Part shown: piece by piece, positions 24,161-30,924 of the stretch | Layout: each line of letters starts with the position of its first letter | How positions within the stretch are numbered: the stretch's first letter is position 1 | Translations under genes and position numbers: made by a program | The notes under the pieces: generated by a model | What the model was told of the DNA's origin: nothing | Databases searched by the model: none | Seen by the model: the letters and a program-made list of their open reading frames with translations, nothing else | From: Planctomycetota bacterium | GTDB taxonomy: Bacteria > Planctomycetota > Phycisphaerae > SM23-33 | Assembly: GCA_016235825.1 (NCBI GenBank) | Contig: JACRIL010000120.1 | Coordinates: 1 to 37,361, forward strand | Direction: 5' to 3' | Length of the DNA stretch: 37,361 nucleotides

Positions 24161-24532
24161 ATGAAGACGACATCGATATGCGGGCTGGTGCTGGCGGTTG
24201 CGGCGGCGGCGATCCTGATCGGCTGCGGGGCGCCCACCACCGAGGACATCAAGATACAGGCGATGCGCGAATACAACGCCGGCCAGTTCGACAAGTGCAA
24301 ACCCAAATTCCAGACTGTCCTGGACAGCTACCCCACCGACCCCGACTGCCTTTACTACATGGCACGGCTGCTGCATATGGAAGGCAAGCTCGACAGGGCC
24401 ATCTTCCACTATCGCTGCTGCCTGGATTCCTGCCCGGCCTACCCCATGGCCGCTTACTATCTGAAGGCCGCCGAACTCGACGCAAAGGTCCAGCAGTCCA
24501 TCGATAATCCGCCCCCGCCGGCCGAACCCTGA
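24161..24532 (+). CDS. Small TPR-type lipoprotein
   Basis: This encodes 123 residues from the second of two adjacent ATGs (24158, 24161), because AGGAG is 7 nt before the second. The signal ends in the lipobox LIGC, so it is predicted to be a lipoprotein. The mature protein is one to two TPR-like helix pairs (YNAGQFDKCKPKFQTVLDSYPTDPDCLYYMARLLHMEGKLDRAI) with a Pro-rich tail. It is divergent from the phosphoesterase gene. TPR lipoproteins usually act as small protein-protein adaptors in the envelope; the partner is unknown. Confidence 0.85.
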   Translation: MKTTSICGLVLAVAAAAILIGCGAPTTEDIKIQAMREYNAGQFDKCKPKFQTVLDSYPTDPDCLYYMARLLHMEGKLDRAIFHYRCCLDSCPAYPMAAYYLKAAELDAKVQQSIDNPPPPAEP

Positions 24533-24590
24533 TTCAAATTTCGCATTCCGGGCCGCACGGCGGAAATTTTTTAGGACAAAGGGGCAGAAC

Positions 24591-26732
24591 ATGAAATTGA
24601 CGGGGATTCTTGCGGGATTGATCCTTCTGCCGGCTGCCGGCCTGTGGATTAGCCCTAAAATCTACAGCCAGCAGACAGCGACATCCAGCCCAAGCCCGAC
24701 GACCGCGGCTTCGCAGCCCTCGCCAAAAGTTACACCGCGCGGCGCGGATACTTGGGCGGCGTTCGACAAATTATCCCGGCAGGGAATGCGTGTGGTCATG
24801 CTGGGCCACGATTACCAACTTCTGGTGCCATCTGAGATGCGATTCCGGCCGGTGGACGGCCGGAAATTGATTGAAGCGGTGGCGGCCCGGGGGGGTCTCC
24901 ATGTTGTATGGATACACGAGGGCCGGACGGCTGTGATCCAGCGAGGGGCAACAGATCCCGAAGTAAAACGCATAGTTGAGGGATTGAAGTCCGTCGACGT
25001 AGAGAGGCGAAGGGAATCCGCTCAGATTGGAGGAAGTTTGAAGGACGTGCGTGTGGTCGAGGCGTTGACGGCCAGTTGCCTCGATAAGGATGCCGAAACA
25101 GTGAAACTCGCGGTAGAGAGCCTAAATCAATTGGGCATGGATGCCGTAGCGGCGATCCAAGGCGAAAAGGCGCTGGCATTGCTGGAAAAGCTTGCGGCAG
25201 ATGAGGACATATACGTTCGTAAGAACGCGGTCTTCGCCTTAGGGCAAGTGGGTGGCCAGAAGGCGTTGGCATTGCTGGAGAAGCTTGCGGGAGATGAGAA
25301 CAGAGGTGTCCGCATGGATGCGGTCATCGCATTGGGGCACGTTGGCGGCGAAAAGGCGTTTCTCTTGCTTGAAAAGCTCGCGGGAGACAAGGACAGTGGC
25401 GTTCGCGCGTTTGCGGCCGGCGCATTGGGGCACGTTGGCGGCGAAAAGGCGTTTCTCTTGCTTGAAAAGCTCGCGGGAGACAAGGACAGTGGCGTTCGCG
25501 CGTTTGCGGCCGGCGCTTTGGGTGATGTGGGCGGCCAGAAGGCGTTGGCATTGCTGGAGAAGCTTGCGGGAGATGAGGATGCTGGCGTCTGCGCGAGCGC
25601 GGTCTACGCCTTAGGGGAAGTGGGAGGCGAAAAGGCATTAGCATTGCTGGAGAAACTTGCAGGAGATGAGAACAAGGAGGTTCGTGGGTGTGCGGCCTAC
25701 GCCTTGGGGGTAGTTGGCGGCGAAAAGGCATTAGCATTGCTGGAGAAACTCGCGGAAGATACAGACGCGGGTGTCCGTCGGAGTGTGGCCTACGCCTTGG
25801 GGGTAGTTGGCGACGAAAAGGCATTAGCATTGCTGGAGAAACTTGCAGGAGATGAGAACAAGGAGGTTCGTGGGTGTGTGGCCTACGCCTTGGGGCAAGT
25901 GGACAGCAAAAAGGCATTTGCCTTACTGGAGAAGCTCGCGGGAGATGCAGATGAGCCCGTCCGCCAGAAGGCGGCAGAGGCATTGAGGATAGTGGGCGAC
26001 GAAAAGGCGTTTGCCTTACTGGAGAAGCTCGCTGAAGATTTGAGCGTGAATGTCCGCTATGCCGTGGCCCTCGCCTTGAGGGAAGTGGGCGGCGAAAAGG
26101 CGCTGGCGTCGCTGGAAAAGCTCGCGGCAGATGTGGACGCAAACGTCCGTGTGGATGCAGCCAACTACTTGGGGCACATGGACGGCGAGACGGTGCTGGC
26201 AATTCTGGAGCGACTTTTAGACAGCCCCTATGAGGATGTGCGCGAACGGGCTGCAGAGCGTATCCAGACGAGAAATCTGGACAGACGTTTTTCCCTGGTC
26301 ATGCGAACGGCGGTCGGCATGCTTGGTTCCACAGATCAGTCCCTTCAGGGACAAATGGCGGAACATATTCGTCGACTCGAAGACGGAGATTTTAAGGTTC
26401 GCGAAAAAGCCCAGCAGGCGATAAAAGAAAACTTTGCGGCCGCCGAGCCGCTGCTTCAAAAGACCCTGAAATCCTCCGAGATCGGCACGGAAACCAAAAT
26501 CAGACTCAAAGAACTGATGGATGAGAAAATGCTTGTTCTGCGGGCGATCAAGTTCGTTCGCGACAACAAGCTGCTGGAGGATGCCGGTTATTTGAAGGAA
26601 CTGCTGAAGTCAACCCAAGGCGAGGATAAAGCGCGGGTGGAGCGGCGATTGAAAGAGATCGAAGCCAAGCCCGCCACGGCCCCCGCCGCGGCCGGGAAGA
26701 ATTCCCTCCCGACGACAAAAGCCTCGGAATAA
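24591..26732 (+). CDS. Exported HEAT/PBS-lyase-repeat protein with STN-like N-terminal domain
   Basis: This encodes 713 residues. The signal peptide covers about residues 1-27, then comes a Ser/Pro/Thr linker. A short STN-like region (about 60-125: RVVMLGHDYQLLVPSEMRF, then GGLHVVWIHEGRTAVIQRG) resembles secretin-N domains. Twelve 31-residue HEAT units follow (about 190-560; consensus GGEKALALLEKLAGDEDAGVR-x-x-A-x-YALG-x-V), then a helical C-terminus with a Thr-Ala-Pro-Ala tail. Two units are identical at DNA level over 93 bp. HEAT arrays form curved binding scaffolds; the partner is unknown. A divergent intron-like remnant follows the stop codon. Confidence 0.9.
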   Translation: MKLTGILAGLILLPAAGLWISPKIYSQQTATSSPSPTTAASQPSPKVTPRGADTWAAFDKLSRQGMRVVMLGHDYQLLVPSEMRFRPVDGRKLIEAVAARGGLHVVWIHEGRTAVIQRGATDPEVKRIVEGLKSVDVERRRESAQIGGSLKDVRVVEALTASCLDKDAETVKLAVESLNQLGMDAVAAIQGEKALALLEKLAADEDIYVRKNAVFALGQVGGQKALALLEKLAGDENRGVRMDAVIALGHVGGEKAFLLLEKLAGDKDSGVRAFAAGALGHVGGEKAFLLLEKLAGDKDSGVRAFAAGALGDVGGQKALALLEKLAGDEDAGVCASAVYALGEVGGEKALALLEKLAGDENKEVRGCAAYALGVVGGEKALALLEKLAEDTDAGVRRSVAYALGVVGDEKALALLEKLAGDENKEVRGCVAYALGQVDSKKAFALLEKLAGDADEPVRQKAAEALRIVGDEKAFALLEKLAEDLSVNVRYAVALALREVGGEKALASLEKLAADVDANVRVDAANYLGHMDGETVLAILERLLDSPYEDVRERAAERIQTRNLDRRFSLVMRTAVGMLGSTDQSLQGQMAEHIRRLEDGDFKVREKAQQAIKENFAAAEPLLQKTLKSSEIGTETKIRLKELMDEKMLVLRAIKFVRDNKLLEDAGYLKELLKSTQGEDKARVERRLKEIEAKPATAPAAAGKNSLPTTKASE
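25158..26273 (+). repeat. Twelve 93-bp tandem HEAT repeats
   Basis: Twelve in-frame 93-bp units. 25330-25422 and 25423-25515 are identical over 93 bp. A second pair of near-identical segments lies two units apart (about 25658-25712 and 25844-25898, one C/T difference noticed). Earlier and later units are more diverged, consistent with recent expansion in the middle of the array. Confidence 0.9.
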
Positions 26733-26779
26733 GAAGGTCGGTTGACGGCAACCTCAGGCGTTGCTCACTTTGGGTTGTC

Positions 26780-26910
26780 CCCGAATCTGCCATCCGTATC
26801 CGGAAGTGAGGCTGAACGTTAAAATCCGAGGCAAAAGCCCGGTGCGGTAATCCAGCGCGCCGTGATCCGTTGAGTGGGCGCCGGACAACCGGCGTCCCTG
26901 CTCCGATTGG
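26780..26910 (+). other. Decayed group II intron 3' end (domains V-VI), tentative
   Basis: The phrases TCCGGAAGTGAGGCTGAACGTTAAAA, AAAGCCCGGTGCGGTAAT and GGGCGCCGG...CCGGCGTCCC occur in the order typical of the 3' end of bacterial group II introns. The last forms a strong hairpin at 26872-26903 (GAG-T-GGG-CGCCGG / CCGGCG-T-CCC-T-GCTC), consistent with domain VI. The expected domain V partner strand is corrupted (CCAGCGCGCCGTGA). No reverse transcriptase gene and no 5' end are present, so it is a fragment. This rests on recollection of motif style, not on a covariance-model search. Confidence 0.45.
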
Positions 26911-27012
26911 CGCGTTTTCGCCGGAATCACAAATCACAAGCAACTATTCTTCCGCGAGTATAGACAATGGGGACGGTTATCTTTGCAAAACATCGAAGGC
27001 TTTCACTGATCG

Positions 27013-28227
27013 TTAAAATGTTACATCGCCGGCCAGGGCGGACTCGTAGCGGGCTAAAGCGATGGGCAGGTCGTATTTGGCCATAAAGATGTTCCGGGCT
27101 TTTTGGCCAAGCGCGGCGGCGGCCTGGCGATCATTGGCCCAGCTCGCTATCAGATCTGCAAGGGCGGCTGGATCGTTCTGCCTGACGACCTGGCCGACGC
27201 CTTCCTCGGCGACGACTCGCGCGATCTCGCCGCGGGGCGAGCCCTGATAGATGATCGGCCTGCCGGCGGCCATCGCGCCGTAGGCCTTGCTGGGCACGAC
27301 CAGCCCCTCGAAACCATCGCGAAGGCTCACGAAGTGCGCGTCGCCGATGCAAAGGCTCGACCGCAGGTGTCCGCGAGGGAAATAATCAAGAATGATAATA
27401 TTTTCCAACCCGTTGGCCGACTTGAACGACTCGATCTGCCCTCGTCGCAGGCCGGCGCCGGCGAAGACGAACCGGATATCGCAGCGGTCCCGCAGACGCC
27501 TGGCCGCATCCAGCAGGTCGTCGAAAAAATGGCTGACGCCCATGTTGCCCGAGTACATCACGACGAATTCATCGCGCAGGCCAAGTTTTCGCCGAAGCGG
27601 ATTTTCCTCCGGCGGCACGGGCCCAATCGCCTGTCCGTCGGCCCAGTTGGGCACAATCGCAATCCGATCCGCCGACAGGCCGTCGCGGGCGACCTCTTCG
27701 GCCATGCACCGGCCGAGCACGATCACCCTGTCGGCCCGTTGAAACGCCGCACGTGTCAGGCCCGACAGCGCCCGGGTTGCCAGGCCGCCCTGCCTCAACA
27801 GACCGGCCCGCACAGCGACGTCGGGATACAAGTCCATCGCCGCGTAGATGAACCGCTGATTGCGCAGGAATCTGGCGGGCAGGCCCAGCGTCGGCAGCAT
27901 CGGCGGATACGTATAGTAGACGGCGACGTCGGCGGCGGTTGTGAAGAGCGAACTTGTTGCCGCGCCGTAACAATAAAACGCCAGATCGGCCAGCCGGCCG
28001 GAAAAAGTCTTCTTGCCGTGTCCCGGCCCCCAGACCCGCCGGATGTCCACTCCGCTCGCCCTCTGCCTTGCAGCCAGGGCGCGGAGACCGCCATGATAAT
28101 CGCCGCACGTCGCCACCGCCTCGACGGCGTGCCCGCGCGAGGCGAGGTGGAACGCCAGATCGGAGATGATCTGCGAGACCGATGACGAGTCGGGGTGAAA
28201 AAACATGTGGTAAAGCCGGATCCGCAT
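27013..28227 (-). CDS. GT4 family glycosyltransferase (WcaI-like)
   Basis: This encodes 404 residues from ATG 28227, preceded by GAGGGG. The GT-B fold is readable: an N-terminal acceptor domain beginning MRIRLYHMFFHPDSSSVSQI with the GHAVEAVA strand, a hinge YSGNMGVSHFFDDLLDAARRL at about 235, and the donor-side segment FVSLRDGFEGLVVPSKAYGAMAAGRPIIY, which corresponds to the E-x7-E region. The overall pattern resembles WcaI-type colanic acid and capsule glycosyltransferases. There is no membrane helix. It lies 64 nt after the MraY/WecA-type gene, so it probably adds a sugar to the lipid-linked intermediate that enzyme starts. Confidence 0.93.
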   Translation of the reverse strand: MRIRLYHMFFHPDSSSVSQIISDLAFHLASRGHAVEAVATCGDYHGGLRALAARQRASGVDIRRVWGPGHGKKTFSGRLADLAFYCYGAATSSLFTTAADVAVYYTYPPMLPTLGLPARFLRNQRFIYAAMDLYPDVAVRAGLLRQGGLATRALSGLTRAAFQRADRVIVLGRCMAEEVARDGLSADRIAIVPNWADGQAIGPVPPEENPLRRKLGLRDEFVVMYSGNMGVSHFFDDLLDAARRLRDRCDIRFVFAGAGLRRGQIESFKSANGLENIIILDYFPRGHLRSSLCIGDAHFVSLRDGFEGLVVPSKAYGAMAAGRPIIYQGSPRGEIARVVAEEGVGQVVRQNDPAALADLIASWANDRQAAAALGQKARNIFMAKYDLPIALARYESALAGDVTF

Positions 28228-28291
28228 TGCCCCTCTATTCTGCCGCGCCGAGGCCGTTTTGAAAAGACCCGACGACCGGCCGGGCCGAAAT

Positions 28292-29359
28292 CTATTTGGC
28301 CAGGCCCGCCACCCGCCGCCGGAGAAAATGCCGGAACACGAGGATCGAATAGGCCGGCATAAGGACGAGGGGCAGGCCGATCAAAACAATAAGGCGAACC
28401 CGATTTTCGCCAAAGAAATAAAGGAAGGCCCCTGCCGACCAGACGAGCATGAGGCAAACCTGTATCAGGCAGACGGCGGCGTGGCTGCCGCCGGAGCGTA
28501 TGAGAAGCTGATAAAGATGATCCCTGTGTGCGTGATACACGGGCTGGCGCAGCACAAGTCGACGCGCCATCGTGAACAGGGCGTCATAGATGAAGGCGCC
28601 CAGAGGCAGGATGGTGCAGGCCCACGGCAGATTTGTGCGGCAGGCGGCATAGACACACAGAAGGGCAAGGACAAACCCCAGGCTGGTCGAGCCGGCGTCG
28701 CCGAGGAACGTTTTGGCCCGCGGAAAGTTGTGAGGCAGAAAGCCTGCGCATCCGCCGGCGACGGCCGCGCATACAATCGCGCCCGGCCCGAAGTTTCCAC
28801 CGGCCGCGGCCAGCAAAAGTCCGCCGATGGCCGACGCGCCGAGCAGGCCTTGCATTCCGGCCAGCCCGTTGATGCCGTCCATGAAGTTAAAAGCGTTGAC
28901 GAACCCCACGATGAAAAAGACCGCCAGGCCGGCCCCAAGCCATGTCGGCAGGGCGAGCTTTACGAACGGCAGGCCCAGGTCATTGGGAATCAGACCCAGC
29001 AGCAGGACCGCCGCAGCCGCCGCGGCAATATGGAAGAGCATCCTTATCTGCCACGGCAGGTTGAAAAGGTCGTCCAGCAGGCCCACGACGGCGACCGCCG
29101 CCGCGATGCCGCAGGCCGTCAATATCGGTCCTGCCGGCTGGAAGACGACGGCCATGCTTATCGCGACGCCCGCCAACAGCCCGACCCCGCCGATCCGCGG
29201 AGTCGGCTGCGAGTGGCTGGAGCGCGGGCCGGGCCGGTCCAAAAGGTTCAGCCTCGCGGCGGCCGCGCGAAGCGGGAACAGCAGGGCGCAGCATGCCGCG
29301 GCGGTTATCCCGCCGGCCAGGACCGCGACCCACTCTGTCTGCCATGTTTCAAAACGCAC
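28292..29359 (-). CDS. MraY/WecA-family phosphoglycosyltransferase
   Basis: This encodes 355 residues from GTG 29359, with GAGAG about 9 nt upstream. The frame is open further upstream to 29551, but that stretch is translated dispersed repeat and I reject it as coding. About ten membrane helices. Motifs of the polyprenyl-phosphate N-acetylhexosamine-1-phosphate transferase superfamily: SQPTPRIGGVGLL, DDLFNLPWQIRM (DD motif), NAFNFMDGINGLAG, GDAGSTSLGF and the WecA/WbpL-type HAHRDHLYQLL. It transfers a sugar-1-phosphate from a UDP-sugar to undecaprenyl phosphate at the inner membrane to start O-antigen-like or exopolysaccharide synthesis. The sugar cannot be assigned. It is the first gene of a two-gene unit with the GT4 gene. 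Confidence 0.93.
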   Translation of the reverse strand: MRFETWQTEWVAVLAGGITAAACCALLFPLRAAAARLNLLDRPGPRSSHSQPTPRIGGVGLLAGVAISMAVVFQPAGPILTACGIAAAVAVVGLLDDLFNLPWQIRMLFHIAAAAAAVLLLGLIPNDLGLPFVKLALPTWLGAGLAVFFIVGFVNAFNFMDGINGLAGMQGLLGASAIGGLLLAAAGGNFGPGAIVCAAVAGGCAGFLPHNFPRAKTFLGDAGSTSLGFVLALLCVYAACRTNLPWACTILPLGAFIYDALFTMARRLVLRQPVYHAHRDHLYQLLIRSGGSHAAVCLIQVCLMLVWSAGAFLYFFGENRVRLIVLIGLPLVLMPAYSILVFRHFLRRRVAGLAK

Positions 29360-29427
29360 GTTCGCTCTCAGATCATTGGCAGGTTGATTATAAAATGCTT
29401 CATCCCGGCTATCCACAGGAGATTCTT

Positions 29428-29594
29428 TAGCAGCCCGTTGAAAAAGGCGATGTTTGTAGCGTGGCCATCTTGGCCGCGTGTGCCGCAGGCGTCTCGCCTG
29501 CGGAAAACCAAGGAAAAATGACAAAATGCGAGGGCAGGATGCCCTCGCCACAGGCGAACCGAGACGCCCTCGCTACATTTTCAACAGGCTGTTA
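29428..29594. repeat. Palindromic repeat element 1 with terminal inverted repeats
   Basis: The terminal inverted repeats are TAGCAGCCCGTTGAAAA (29428-29444) and TTTTCAACAGGCTGTTA (29578-29594), pairing at 15 of 17 positions. Inside are modular hairpins: GGCCATCTTGGCC, CAGGCGTCTCGCCTG and AGGGCAGGATGCCCT. It shares its left end with elements at 30741 and 37222. There is no coding gene and no clear target-site duplication. Confidence 0.75.
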
Positions 29595-29619
29595 GGGCGG
29601 GATATCAGGCAATTTCTGT

Positions 29620-29685
29620 TTTTGCGCTACAGGCGTTCCGCCCCTGTTTTTGGCCCAGAATTCACGGCCGGGACGGCCGTGGTAT
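29620..29685. repeat. Two further palindromic modules (CGTTCC and GGGAC cores)
   Basis: ACAGGCGTTCCGCCCCTGT and CACGGCCGGGACGGCCGTG are short near-perfect palindromes built on the same plan as the modules of element 1, with different central words. They lie between that element and the phosphoesterase promoter. Confidence 0.55.
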
Positions 29686-29742
29686 ATATGGGCGAGCTGG
29701 TCCGGTGAGCATTTTCTTCAGCCGGCCGGGCGGAGAATCGAC

Positions 29743-29748
29743 TATAAT
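29743..29748 (+). promoter_or_regulatory. Candidate -10 element of the phosphoesterase gene
   Basis: TATAAT is a perfect -10 hexamer, about 50-90 nt upstream of the two candidate start codons. No good -35 hexamer is visible at the right distance. Confidence 0.4.
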
Positions 29749-29800
29749 ATAAAGACTCCCGATAGACGCCCCAAACACGGTTATTCCGTCGGGATTCGGG

Positions 29801-30736
29801 ATGCCAGGGTGGCGGAGAGACAATTCGCCTGTCATCATAATGAACGAGATAATCTTCAACGAAACGAGGCGTTTGCTCAGCGGCCATTCGCTCAGAAAAC
29901 TTTTCTGGGACGCCGCAAAATACTGCGCGCTGGGCGGACTTTACATCTGGAACATGGGCGAACACTGGATCAGGGTCGAGCGGAGGGACATGCTCCTGCC
30001 GAACCTCGGCCCGGAGTTCGACGGGGCGACCATCGTCCAGATATCCGACCTGCATTGCAGCCCCATCGTGCTGGAGAGATATCTCCGCCAATGCGTCGAG
30101 GTCGTCAACGCTCTCGATGCCGACTTTGTGGCGATAACCGGCGACATGATAACCGGGCCGAAACATTACGCCCGCCGGATAGCCGGCGTGCTGAAGCATC
30201 TGCGGCCGAAAGCCGCCTCGCTGGCCTGCCTGGGCAATCACGATTACGGGCTGTTCCACCCCAAGGGCGGGCGGGGCGTGCCGGGCCTGGGCGACTATCT
30301 GGCCGGACAACTCGAACAGGCCGGAATTTGCGTCCTGATGAACCAGGCCAAAACGTTTGTGCGGAGCGGCTCGGCAATCCAGTTCGTCGGGCTGGAAGAT
30401 ATATGGTCGCAGCGATACAGCCCATGCCAGGCCTTTGAACAGGCAAGGCCCGGCCTGCCGACCGTCGGCCTGTGCCACAATCCCGACGCCGCCTGGCACG
30501 TGGCGTTCTGGGGGGCCGACTGGGTCCTCTCCGGCCACACGCACGGCAGCGGAACCGGATCATCGAAGCTGCACGCACTCATGCTGCCTTCCCAGCACCG
30601 CGTCTTTTACGCCGGACAATATTCGCTGGGCGGAGGAAAATTCCTCTACGTCAATCGCGGCCTGGGATACGCCAGGCGATGGAACATCAACTCCCGCCCC
30701 GAAATCACCCTCTTTACCCTCCGGCCTTCGGCGTAG
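29801..30736 (+). CDS. Calcineurin-like metallophosphoesterase (YkuE-like)
   Basis: This encodes 311 residues from ATG 29801; ATG 29840 (298 residues) is an alternative and neither has a strong SD. All metal motifs are present in order: ISDLHCS (D83, H85), TGDMITG (D115), GNHDYG (N146, H147), GLCHNPD (H226) and SGHTHGS (H246, H248). This is the di-metal metallophosphatase family, close in style to YkuE/UDP-2,3-diacylglucosamine pyrophosphatase-like membrane-associated enzymes. No signal peptide is evident. The substrate cannot be assigned. It is convergent with the serpin gene, with palindromic element 2 between them. Confidence 0.92.
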   Translation: MPGWRRDNSPVIIMNEIIFNETRRLLSGHSLRKLFWDAAKYCALGGLYIWNMGEHWIRVERRDMLLPNLGPEFDGATIVQISDLHCSPIVLERYLRQCVEVVNALDADFVAITGDMITGPKHYARRIAGVLKHLRPKAASLACLGNHDYGLFHPKGGRGVPGLGDYLAGQLEQAGICVLMNQAKTFVRSGSAIQFVGLEDIWSQRYSPCQAFEQARPGLPTVGLCHNPDAAWHVAFWGADWVLSGHTHGSGTGSSKLHALMLPSQHRVFYAGQYSLGGGKFLYVNRGLGYARRWNINSRPEITLFTLRPSA

Positions 30737-30740
30737 GACG

Positions 30741-30905
30741 ATCAGCCCGTTGAAAAAGGCGCTGTTTGTGTCGCGGCCATCTTGCCCGCGCGTTCCACGA
30801 CCGTCCCGGTCGTGTGTAAGTTGTTGTATCCCAAAGCACACGAGCAAGATGCTCGTGCGACTCATGGGCGAGACGCCCGTGCTACGTAGGGTTTTTCAGA
30901 GGTCT
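30741..30905. repeat. Palindromic repeat element 2
   Basis: The left end CAGCCCGTTGAAAAAGGCGCTGTTTGTG matches element 1 over about 25 nt. Internal modules are GCGGCCATCTTGCCCGC, CACGACCGTCCCGGTCGTG, CGAGCAAGATGCTCG and GGGCGAGACGCCC. The right terminal repeat (TTTTTCAGAGGTC) is degenerate. It fills the gap between two convergent genes, where it could also terminate transcription. Confidence 0.7.
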
Positions 30906-30924
30906 CATGCGGGGATGCCTTTTT

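Noticed and set aside
25158..26273. CRISPR-like regular repeats
   Set aside because: The units are 93 bp, contiguous, in frame and encode HEAT motifs; there are no spacers and no cas genes.
26938..26950. AAGCAACTATTCT shared with 37163-37175
   Set aside because: A 13-nt identity with no symmetry and no matching flanks; could be chance or an old repeat end, too little to call.
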